Origin: Glutinoglossum americanum
Taxonomy: Eukaryota; Ascomycota; Geoglossomycetes; Geoglossales; Geoglossaceae
Assembly: GCA_020080175.1 (NCBI GenBank)
Contig: JAGHQL010000191.1
Coordinates: forward strand, 1 to 48,205
DNA length: 48,205 nt
Reading direction: 5' to 3'
The notes under the pieces were generated by a model. It ran no database searches. It was not told the DNA's origin and saw only the letters and a list, made by a program, of their open reading frames with translations. Shown piece after piece: positions 20,846 to 30,183 of the stretch. The translations under genes were made by a program, and so were the position numbers. Position 1 is the first letter of the stretch, and every line of letters begins with the position of its first letter.

Positions 20846-21677
20846 AAGGCGTATTTTCGGAAGAGACGACGCCGTACTTGTGACAGCATGGCGTCTTGGG
20901 GCAGATTACGAAGTTGGTCCTCAATGACTGCGCATGGGTGTGTGTGTCGACTTTCAGCTCGCCTCAAGCTGTTCACTCCTAAGCCTTTCTTCGATTGGGT
21001 GTGATCTAGACCGCCCCGCAAGGGATCGTGGGATCGGGTGTCTCCATATTTCCCCTACTTGGTACCGGATAACATTGGGATACTCTACTTCTGTGAGGCA
21101 AGGCAGACGTGGTTCCAACGGGTAAAGTTCACCGACGTTGCTCTTACCCCTCCGGATTCTTCTATCTTCAGATGGAGGAGCTGTTTCGGACTATGGTACA
21201 CCGGGTAGGGTGATTGCAATACATTCCAGCGGCGAAGGTGGTGGGGCGCCTTAGTGAGACTGGTAGACAGAATCCATCTTCATTGCCCTCTGTAGCTGAT
21301 ATCCATCATACTGCTCATTGCAAGACCCCAGCGGGACCCAGCGAGTCACTAGGCTCCCATTGGTCCATAGTCTGCAAGAACTCGAAGGCCCAGCAGGAAC
21401 CCTGTGAGTTGACTATGTCACATTGCCACGACTGCCCTAGGAGACGTCTTAGAAAAGCGTCCCTGACATTGTGTCAAGCGGCAAACGATGTAATCCGAGC
21501 CTGCCGACCCACCCTCCCAAAAAACCATATCATCCTTCAAAATGACCAAACCTACTACCAATCTCCCTATCAACCACTCAGCCACTTACCAACCTCCCCC
21601 GAACTTCCCATCAAACTTGTCATCACCCATAATGTCCTCGTCACACAATCCTTCCTTGACATTGCCGAGAACCCCAG
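20846..21677. other. Left part of a disrupted unknown gene and flank
   Basis: Most of this stretch is unrecognised. Near 21,540-21,677 it is open and Pro/Ser/Thr-rich, in the same frame as the sequence right of pogo copy 1 (24,453 onward). It is therefore probably the 5' part of the gene described at 24,453-24,793. The long ORF that continues past 21,677 reads into the transposon end and is not a real product. Confidence 0.4.
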
Positions 21678-21679
21678 TA

Positions 21680-24450
21680 ACGTATTTGACGGCGAAGTTG
21701 CCGGACCCCGCGAAGTTGCCGCTACGCGAGATACCTCCGGGACCCTACCACAACCACAACCCCAAAATCAATTCCAGAGCTATGGTTCTAGAATTTTGCA
21801 TAGACGTTCTGTAGTATATAGATTGCTTAAAAATGAAATTTGACAGGAAATAGACAACAATTGCATGCATAGTATGCAAATTCATAAGGTAGCCCTAATT
21901 TTCTTTCCTAGCCCTAGACCTTGTTACCATACCAGTATGTGACGCACCCCTACTTGGCCCAGCTCTAAGGACCTTCTTCAGCCTCTGGATATTGAATTCT
22001 GATACTTCAGAGACCTCAGAATCAGAGCTATCAGAAGATATAACCATCGCTTTAAGGCCAATATTTTCTATATAAAGTTAGAATGCTTTAAACCTATTAA
22101 ATGGTAAACTAACCTTCTGAGTCTGATACCTGAGTGCCAGATTCACTTCCTGATGCCATTGGATCTTTAAATGGCACTGTAACCTTCCTAGTTACCCTCT
22201 TGCCCTTACTTTTCCCCGTCCCCTCCCTCCCCCCCTTTTGATTCTTTTTAGCAGCTACCTTAGCAAGTTCCCTCTGCTTTGCGTCATACTCCTCTAGAGC
22301 TTTATTGACATCATCTTGAGTCATCAATTTAGCATATCCTTGCTGCTTCTTGTTGATCCTAACCCTACTCTTTTGGTAGTTTGCTTTCATATTAAGGCGC
22401 TTTTTTAAAAAAGCAGTCTCATGCTTAGCAACAGCTTCCTGCACCTGAGCCTGTATTCCAGACTTGCTTAGCTTCTCTAAAGCACTCAATAGAAGCTCCT
22501 TGGGACCATCTTGAAGTACTAGCTGCTCAGAGTACTTCAATATCTGGCGAAACTCATGTGACTGCTTAGGGGTTTTGATAGCCCTAGCTGGTGATTGTAG
22601 CTTCTTCTGGGGGATGATGCCCTTGTCCAGTCTACTCTGAACCTTTCTTCTATCATATGGCACTAGTCCAGCGCCTGCCCAAGCTCCTTTGATGTTCTGA
22701 GGGGTGTAGGTGCGCTCCCTAGCTTGTTGAAGTAATGGGATGAAGTCTTCTCTGGATATAGCTGGATACCCTCCCTTAAACCACTCAGCAAGTAAGACCC
22801 CATAGTAGCGCTGCAGAGGACCAAATAGACCAATGTCTAGGGGCTGGGTAAGGTGAGTTGAATGTGCTGGAAGTACAAATATCAAAATCCTATGTCTCCA
22901 AGCAAAGTCAAGGAAGAGGTAATTGCAGTGAGATTCATGGCCATCTAGAAGAAGAATGTGCCATTCTAGAGGTCCTCTATATATGGTATTAACTATAGGG
23001 TGCTGTGGTATAGTGTGGAGGTGCTGCTAAGAAAGGGAGGGCGGTATAAGGAGGGGAGGGGGTAAACTTACTCAGGGTATGTTCTAGGCTCAAAAGTATG
23101 TTCCAACCACCCTAACCCAATCTCATTTGATGTCCAGCCCTTAGGAGAATGTCCATAAACCCATCCAGGACCTCCTTGACCCCTAATATGCGTTCCTCTA
23201 TAGTGGTTAGCTCCCTTTATGACTACCAAAGGGGGCAATACCACTCTCTCAGCAGACATACACTCCAGTACAGTTATCAGCTCTCTGTTACCGTCCTGAG
23301 TGTACTTGGGATTCTTTCTACCCTTCCTGCAAATCACCCTACACTTAGCTGATATCCCTAATAGGAAGCCCTTCTTATCCATATTTCAGATATTAGCCTC
23401 CTTAATCTTATACTCCTTCAGCATCTTATGCTACAACTTGAAGTGATGCTCTAGTACTCTAGGGTTGCTAGCAGCACTTCTTTGGTATTCTAGGTGCTGG
23501 CTGAACCTAACTTGAAGCTCTGGGTAGTGCTTAACAAACCTATCCAATCAATGCTTTCCCAGAGAGGTTTTAGGCTGTGACTGCTGTATTATAGCCAGGA
23601 CCTTGTCTCTGACAAGATCCAAGCATGGTGGAATACCTCTATCATCTTGCATACAGATCCACTGGACCAATGCTTGCTCCTGTTGGGGGTTAAGGAGGCA
23701 CTCATGAAGATGTGCTTTTTGGCGCTGCTGTCTCCCCTTATTCTTTCTATCACGCAAGGTCCTCTCTGCCACATAGAACCTCCTGGCTGTTAGAGGAAGG
23801 GAAAGCTTTGGTTGGAGGCTCAGTTCCTTCAGAGCAGCCTGTAGTCTGTCCTCATAGTCCTTATCTTGCTTAGAAGGCATATTTATAACTTCGTGAGTTT
23901 ATAACTTTTGAAGGAGAAGAGATATGGAAAATCTGAGGTCATCATGCGAATCTACAGGTAAAATTGACCCTAGGACAAATCACATATGTCCATGTGCTGG
24001 CGTTGTGAGGTTGGATAGTCAAGCAAAGAGATACATATCTAGTTGTATATACTTGCAGATACTAGCCCTAACCCCTTTGGTAGCACCCTATTATTTTTGT
24101 GCCTTTGCAGTTAGTAGGCTATACTTTTCCCAAATTCGCTAATAGGGTCTATTTGACCTTCTTATAATAGCTGGAATTGATTCTATTAGTTTTGAGTTCA
24201 GCCCTGAGCTTAGGGGGGGGAGTATGCTAAAAGGGGGTCGCTCAGGAAATCACCATACCCCACCACCAATTCTTGATGCACTGATCTAATATTTTGTTTT
24301 TTAATTATTTATATACTAGACTAGCTCCTATTAAATTTTTAGGACTATCGGTCAAGGATTGACTTTGCCACAATTCAGCGTGGTGTGGTTGTGATGGTGT
24401 TTGCTTAGTGGTAACTTCGCAAGGTCTGGCAACTTCGCCGTCAAATACGT
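21680..24450 (-). mobile_element. Pogo/Fot1-like DNA transposon, copy 1, TA TSD
   Basis: 2,771 bp with inverted ends of about 40 bp (ACGTATTTGACGGCGAAGTT...) and TA on both sides (21,678-21,679 and 24,451-24,452). The minus strand encodes a Tigger/pogo transposase. N-terminal Psq/CENP-B-type HTH starts MPSKQDKDYEDRL at 23,880. The DDE core shows NMDKKGFLLG (near 23.4 kb), LLLDGHESH (near 22.95 kb) and FVLPAHSTHLTQPLDIGLFG. A basic C-terminal tail ends near 22,109. Three stops between about 23,550 and 23,380 lie where Trp is expected (TGG to TGA/TAG), a RIP signature. A GTAAGT...TTAG segment near 23.03-23.07 kb may be an intron, though the frame does not join cleanly. It is inactive as it stands. 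Confidence 0.9.
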
Positions 24451-24452
24451 TA

Positions 24453-24793
24453 ATACTACCTATCAAGTCTACGAAGTCAATACTTGGCTGAACGATCAAG
24501 GCTCTGGTAAGTCTTGACCATCTCCATATCGTATCTTCATCTAATATGTTAAATATTTGCCAGAATGCGAATGCGTCTATTGTGAGATGCTCGCCACTAA
24601 TTACTCATTTCCAACCCCCCCTTCCCATTGGGGCAAGAACAAACCTCACTAGTACTGTTCCGGCGGCGGTCAATTGAAATGAAAAGAACATGAACGAAAT
24701 CGCCATTGGATTACTGCCTGCCTGGCCTGCTTTGGTCACCCCAAAAACGAAGATGGCTCGGAAGATATTGCTACCAAGAATGTCACTGCCTGA
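24453..24793 (+). pseudogene. Right part of a Cys-rich gene split by pogo copy 1
   Basis: From the TA duplication the frame reads NTTYQVYEVNTWLNDQGS, followed by a typical intron (24,496-24,551; GTAAGT...TTGCCAG). It continues CECVYCEMLATNYSFP, then YCSGGG, CLACFGH and a stop TGA ending at 24,793. Two in-frame stops (TAG, TGA) again sit where Trp would fit. The Cys/His spacing could be a small zinc-binding domain, but I do not recognise the family. The left piece is before 21,677 and uses the same frame across the TA site. It is a host gene inactivated by transposon insertion and RIP-like mutation. Confidence 0.5.
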
Positions 24794-25124
24794 GTCGGGC
24801 AGTAGGGTATGGGATTTTAAAGAGACTTAGGTACTTTGTATATTAGGTTAAATTTACAGAGTCAATGAAACCTCAAACTGTTTCTAATAACTCTTTAACT
24901 TGCAAAGTTTACCTCAATCGTATACTTTAGATCCCATGTCTTTGTCACTTCTTCAGATAGGCCTTCTTGCTTCTATTCGCCTTACTCTCAAGCTCTGTTG
25001 GTAGAGTAATAGAGATTGGTGCCTGTCAGAGCCGCCTCCTGTAGGGACTCTAGGGCGTTCGTGGCAGTGTGACACGGTTGGAACTCCAGGTCGTGTGCAG
25101 TACGACAGTGGGTTCTATGTCGGG
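24794..25124. other. Spacer between the two pogo copies
   Basis: About 330 bp without a recognisable gene. It separates the end of the split Cys-rich gene from pogo copy 2. Confidence 0.5.
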
Positions 25125-25835
25125 TAACGTAACCGACGGTGAGTTTGCCGAACCCCAAGAGTTTGCCGCTTCGCAAAACACTCCCGAGACTGCGCCCACA
25201 ACACAACCCCAAAATCAATTCTAGGGCTATGGTCCTAAAATTGTGAATAGATGTTTTGTAGTATATAGATTGCTTAAAAATAGAATTTGATAGACAATGG
25301 ACAACAATTGCATATACAGCATGCAAATTCGTGAGACAACTCTAATTTTTCTTCCTTGCCCTAGACCCCATTACCATACTAACATTTGATGCATCTCTGC
25401 TTGGCCCAGCTGCAAGGACCCTCCTTAGCCTCTGGATATATGGTTCTGATATTTTGGAGGCCTCAGAATCAGAAGCATCAGAAGATATAAATATTACTCT
25501 AAGGCCAATATTTTCTAATTAAAGTTAAAATACTCAAGACTTATTATATGATAAACTAACCTTCTGAGTCTGATACCTGAGCTTCAGATCTAACTCCTGA
25601 TGCCACTGGAGCTGTGGACAGCACTGTAACTTCCCTAACTACCCTTTTACCCTTACTTCTCTTCCTTGTCCTCTCCTCCCCCTTTTTCTCCTTTCTAATA
25701 GCTATCTTAGTAAACTCTTTTTGTTTTGCATCATACTCTTCAAGAGCTTCATTAACATCATCTTGAGTCATTAATTTAGTATATCTTTGATGTTTCTTAG
25801 TCATTCTAACTCTGCTCTTATGATAATTTGCTTTT

Positions 25836-26266
25836 TGTAAGAATCCTCGATGTTAAAGTGATATGAAAGCACTCCGACATCAAGGGTTCTCAGGAGGTTC
25901 AGTAACAGTATGAGGTTGCACCTTGTAGTGATGACGATAACTAGCTACCTGGCCTATATGTAGATAAAACTTAAATATATAAGGATTAATGGATTGACTC
26001 AAGGTTTGAAGATGACTATATATCAGTCTGACTTAGGATGTATAGCAGGCAGAATAGACTTGATTCTAGCAGACAGGAAATGTAAAAGACTAATTGCTGA
26101 CCTCCAAGTAGGAGGCCAGCAGGTTATATATATATATAATGGTGAACGCATAATAGCTGGAAGATTGTATTATATATAGATGAGATGTTATCGACGTCAT
26201 GTAAGTTAATTACTCAGCTGTGGAGGCTCAGCGACCTCATCGGGTAACTGACTGCAAGTCATGACA
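25836..26266 (+). repeat. Solo LTR, family A, inside pogo copy 2, TSD CTTTT
   Basis: A 431-bp copy starting TGTAAGAATCCTCGATG and ending AAGTCATGACA. It has perfect CTTTT duplications at 25,831-25,835 and 26,267-26,271. In pogo copy 1 the same place is uninterrupted. It is less AT-rich than the copies at 0.9-2.0 kb, so probably younger or less RIPped. Confidence 0.9.
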
Positions 26267-26757
26267 CTTTTATATCAAGATACTTTTTTAAAAAAAGCAG
26301 TCTCATGCTTAACAATGGCTTCCTGTATTTGAGCTTGTATTTCAGACTTACTTAACTTCTCCAAAGCACTCAATAGAAGCTCCTTGGGGCCATCTTGAAG
26401 TACTAACTGCTCTGAGTACTTCAATATTCGCTGAAATTCATATAATTACTTAGGAGTCTTAAAAGCTATAAGTGGTAACTGTGGCTCTTTCTAAGGTATG
26501 ACACTCTTGTTCAGTCTACTCTGAACCTTCTTTCTATTATATGGGACTAACCTAGTACCTGCCCAAGCTCCTTTGATGTTCTGGAGAGTATATGTATATT
26601 CCCTAACTTGTTGAAGTAAAGAGATAAAGTCTTCTTTAAATATAACTAGATATCCTCCCTTGAACTATTCAGCAAGCAAGACACTATAATAATACTGCAA
26701 AGGATCAAATAAACCAATGTCTAGAGGCTGGGTAAGATGGGTTAAGTGTACTGGAAG

Positions 26758-27474
26758 TGTTACAGTGGCCACCAGGTAAGGGCTTGGTAGGCCACCAAAT
26801 AAGCTAAGAAGGAGGGCTAGCCCTGAAGAAGGCCGGCGGAGCATAGGGAGGGTCTACCCTATACATAATACACTAAGCCGGTGACATACGAGGGGGGCCC
26901 GCAAGGCCCCACCAATGACGTCATCATAGGAACTCCACATGGGAGCACAGCCAGCAAAGGAACCATACGGGCATTATAGAAACTCCATATAGGAGTACGG
27001 CCGGCGGCGAAGGAACCATATGGCATCATAGGAACTTCACATAGGAGCATGACCGGTGGCGAAGCAACTGCACGAGCATCATAGGAACTCCACATAGGAG
27101 CATGGGCAGCGGCGGAAGGCATGACCGGTGGTGAGAGGACCACATGGGCATCATAAGGACTTCCCAATGGAAGTACAGCTGGAGGCAAGAGGTCCATACG
27201 CATCCATGGAGGGAACCAGACAGGTCTCTACTCATGGGTCTCTCAGGGCCATTAGTATATATAGAAGGCCGAGGAGAGTCCGGAAGGGAATCTCATCAGT
27301 CAATACCATAATCACATTAGATAGACTATCAAGAACCATTAGGCCTACCCTTCCATCGTGCCACACAGCTGGCCCCCCCCTTGCTCCATCATGACTAGCT
27401 TCTTAAGGCTAGCTCGGCCTTGATGCCCATGGCATCCAACCTTCGCGGCCCAGCTTATATAAGCAGCCATCATA
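26758..27474 (+). repeat. Solo LTR, family B, inside pogo copy 2, TSD GGAAG
   Basis: 717 bp, starting TGTTACAGTGGCC and ending GCAGCCATCATA. It has perfect GGAAG duplications at 26,753-26,757 and 27,475-27,479, and copy 1 lacks it. The end probably was TCACA, as in the copy at 1-53. A TATA-like motif (CTTATATAAGC) lies near the 3' end. Its interior holds about five degenerate units of about 50 bp. No protein is encoded. An LTR is the best reading, and a non-autonomous element is the alternative. Confidence 0.75.
26925..27200. repeat. About 50-bp subrepeats within LTR family B
   Basis: Five degenerate units, each beginning near CATCATAGGAACTCCACAT and carrying AGGAGCATG.CCGG, follow one another with spacing of about 50-70 bp. 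Such subrepeats are common in LTR U3 regions and may act as transcription-factor sites, but that is inference. Confidence 0.65.
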
Positions 27475-27536
27475 GGAAGTACAAATATTAAAATTCGATA
27501 CCCTCAAGCAAAGTCAAGAAAGAGGTAATTGCAATG

Positions 27537-27878
27537 TGTCAAGCCTTAGAGAGGTACTGCGGGTGCTCGAGGCTCGAGGGAGTCGTTCAGGAGGTCGTCT
27601 GTGGGGTCATGAATGAGTTTTCAAGCTCGAATAGGTGTCACAGCTCAGCAGAAGGTCCGACGGGATGTCAGAGGCAGATAGGCTGAGTAGGAGGATGGAT
27701 ATGAGCTATCGGGTAGCTTCTATTAGATGAACTATATACAAGAGATGTGTTGACTGATAGAGGTTGAAGGGTCAACTCCGTCAGTCAGAAAAAGGACTTG
27801 CGGGCTTGGCTCGAGAATGGACTGCATATTGGTCCAAGCTCACGAGCTCTGTCCCTTGCAGCTCTGCGCACCGTGACA
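27537..27878 (-). repeat. 3' LTR of the Gypsy element with adjacent polypurine tract
   Basis: A 342-bp LTR, TGTCAAGCC...CGTGACA on the plus strand. The internal side at about 27,881-27,901 reads on the minus strand as a strong purine run (AAAAGGGGGAAGAGGAGGAG), the expected polypurine tract. This fixes the element's orientation. Confidence 0.88.
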
Positions 27879-27929
27879 GTACTCCTCCTCTTCCCCCTTT
27901 TGAGTTTGAGCTCCGGCGAAGTGCCAGTC

Positions 27930-28060
27930 CTTACTTAGTGGTTTGTGGTTCCTTGTTCGTAGTTTGAGGTCTATGGTTCCTAGTTCATGATTCATGGTTC
28001 ATAATTTGTAGTTCATAGTTTATGGTTCATGAGTTTCGGTTTGCTAATTTTATAGTTTCG
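27930..28060. repeat. Degenerate short tandem repeats (GGTTC/TAGTT units)
   Basis: A run of loosely repeated units such as GGTTCCTAGTTCATGATTC and GGTTCATAATTTGTAGTTC inside the Gypsy element, between its polypurine tract and the antisense ORF. It looks like a decayed minisatellite. No role can be assigned. Confidence 0.5.
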
Positions 28061-28360
28061 GCCTTGGTTCTTTTGCCTCGAGGGTTGCTAGTGTGGGTCT
28101 TCTTGGTTCGGAACTCATTGGCTCGCGGCTCGTGATCTCAGTAGTTTCTTTCGTCTCACCCATGCATATTGTCTTCTCGCGCTCGGTTCTTATCGTTTTT
28201 GTATCTATTTAGCTCCCTTTGGAGAGCTTCTTCTTGCTTCTTTTAATATATTGGGTTTTCGGCTTTGTTTATTGTGGTGGCTGGCTTTCATATCACGTGC
28301 TCCATACTTTTTCTCTTCCAAACGCCTCCTTTTGCTCTTTTTCTCTTCACATCGCATCGT

Positions 28361-30183
28361 CATGACAAGCCTTGTAGATTCCGCTTCCACTGTAAGAACT
28401 CTCGATGCCAAGACAACACGAAGGCACTCTGACATCGAGGGGTCTAGAGGGTTCGATAACAGTGTGACGTCGCACCCCGCAGCGATGACGATGGTTGACC
28501 GACTGGTTTGCGTCTAGGTAAGGCCTAGATGTATGAGAACTAATGGATAGACTTGATAGTCGATGGTTTAAGGCGACTTGACGTCGGCCCGGTTTAGAAT
28601 ATAGAGTAGACAGAATAGACTTGATTCTAATGAGCAGGAAATGTAAAAGAACTGATTGCTGACCTCCAGCAGGAAGCCAGCGAGCCGCTTATATACATGA
28701 CGAGCATTCAACAATGGAACAAATGTCATAAAGCAATAAGGATGTACGCTTGTGGAATCCATATAGCCATATAGGCGAGTCGCTGTTTGTGTAACCCGAG
28801 CTAGTTACCTAGCCGCGGAGGCCTAAATGGTCTCGCCGGGTAACCGACTACAGGTCATGACATCCATAGGGGGTTCAACTCCCTCTGTTATTGCTTCTTT
28901 TGTCATTGCCCTTCCTGTCTTGGCCTCCGTCGCTCCGTCTGTCCTTGCGCCCGTCCCAAGTACTGTTGTGCCACTCGTTCCTTCGCTTCTGCCGCCTCGC
29001 ATACTGTCTACGCCGGTCCTCCCTCGCCCTGGTTCCCCTCTGAGGTTGTTCTTTCCTGTGTCAGCCGCAGGTCAGCTTCCCGCGGAAGAGGGCGTTCAGT
29101 TTGAGCCCGTCCACCATGATGACATTTCTTATGAGTATCCTCCCTCTGTCTTCTGCTTCTCGCTGACTGTCCTGTATAGCTGGTCCGTCTCATCTACGTG
29201 TTGTTCCCTCTCCTTCTCTCTCTCTCCTCACCACCGATTTCCTCGCCCTTGCCACTGTCGCTGCCGATTCTCCCGCTCGTTCTTCATCCCCTATCGTCCA
29301 GCTGACTCCCTGGCAGCAGGTCTTGACTGCTGGTGGGGACCAACCTGGGGCCAAGCGTCAGCAGGTCTTCAACCTGATGGCACTTATGGAGATGAGCGGG
29401 GTCGAACATCTTGGGAGTTCTGCTTGTGCTCAGTGTCTCGAGCTTGGTGAGTGCTGTTTTACCTCTGACAGTACCTCCTCTTGCAAGTGTTCCCTCTGCC
29501 TCTACAAGCAGTACACTTGCTCCCTTGTAAGTTCCCCTCCCTGTTTTCTTTTGGCTGTGCTAACCATCGTAGGCCGACCATTCTGTGCCTGCCATTCCTG
29601 GTATTGTTGTGACATCGTCTCATGCTACTTCTCTTCGTGTTCCGGTGCCCCCCGTCCTCGCTGGTCCTACCCGTCTGGTCGTCTCTTCTTCTGCTCCTGT
29701 GCGGGCTACACGGAAGCGTTGGTAGTCCCGTTCGCCCTCCCCCCTAGCATCTCCCTCACGTCGTTCTCGTCGTTGCTCTGCTGCTCATGAGGTGACCCCC
29801 CTTCCGGTAGGTTTGACTGAATTTCCTCCCTTTTCTGGTTTGCTGACTGTCTCGTAGGCTGTTCCTGAGAGTCGGCCCACGGTCGTGGGTGATCTCCTTT
29901 CTTCAGGGCCCCTGCTTTCAGCTGCGTGGTTACGCCGCCAGGTGGAGGAGGTCCGTTCTGTTGGGCATGTTTTGGTTGGTCCTCTGGTCGAGAATGAGGG
30001 TGAGGACCACCCCCTCAGCAGCCCCCTCGAGCATTTGGAGAGGTGCATGCGTCTCCTCCAATGTGAGGTGAGGAACTTGTCAGAGACGGTGTTGGTTCTT
30101 CATAACCTCGTCCTCAACTGCGAGTTGAGGTTGGCCCATTTGGAGGCTCAGTTCCTCCTTTTGAAGGAGGCTACGGAGGAGTA
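28361..30183 (+). other. Antisense accessory ORF region of the Gypsy element
   Basis: Open plus-strand stretches, antisense to the element, run from about 28.36 to 30.18 kb, excluding the nested LTR. They include a Pro/Val/Ser-rich part, a cysteine cluster (CAQCLELGECC...CKCSLC) near 29.4-29.5 kb and a Leu-rich, coiled-coil-like end (LVLNCELRLAHLEAQFLLL) before TAG at 30,181-30,183. Two segments look like spliceosomal introns: 29,527-29,572 (GTAAGT, CTAAC, TAG) and 29,807-29,857 (GTAGGT, CTGAC, TAG). I recall similar Cys-cluster ORFs near fungal Gypsy elements, but cannot name a family. It could be a captured gene or an antisense regulator. It is a fossil now. Confidence 0.5.
28391..28862 (+). 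repeat. Solo LTR, family A, inside the Gypsy element, TSD TCCAC/TCCAT
   Basis: A 472-bp copy starting TGTAAGAACTCTCGATGCC and ending AGGTCATGACA, the best preserved copy of family A here and the best guide to its consensus. The flanks are TCCAC (28,386-28,390) and TCCAT (28,863-28,867), one transition apart. It landed in the antisense accessory ORF of the Gypsy element, so family A moved after the Gypsy insertion. Confidence 0.88.

Noticed and set aside
21214-21843. A 209-codon plus-strand ORF
   Set aside because: It runs from unrecognised flank straight through the pogo terminal repeat at 21,680, so its right part is transposon sequence.
28827-29450. A 207-codon ORF as a separate host gene
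   Set aside because: Its start lies inside the nested solo LTR and the rest belongs to the Gypsy antisense region, so it is not an independent gene.
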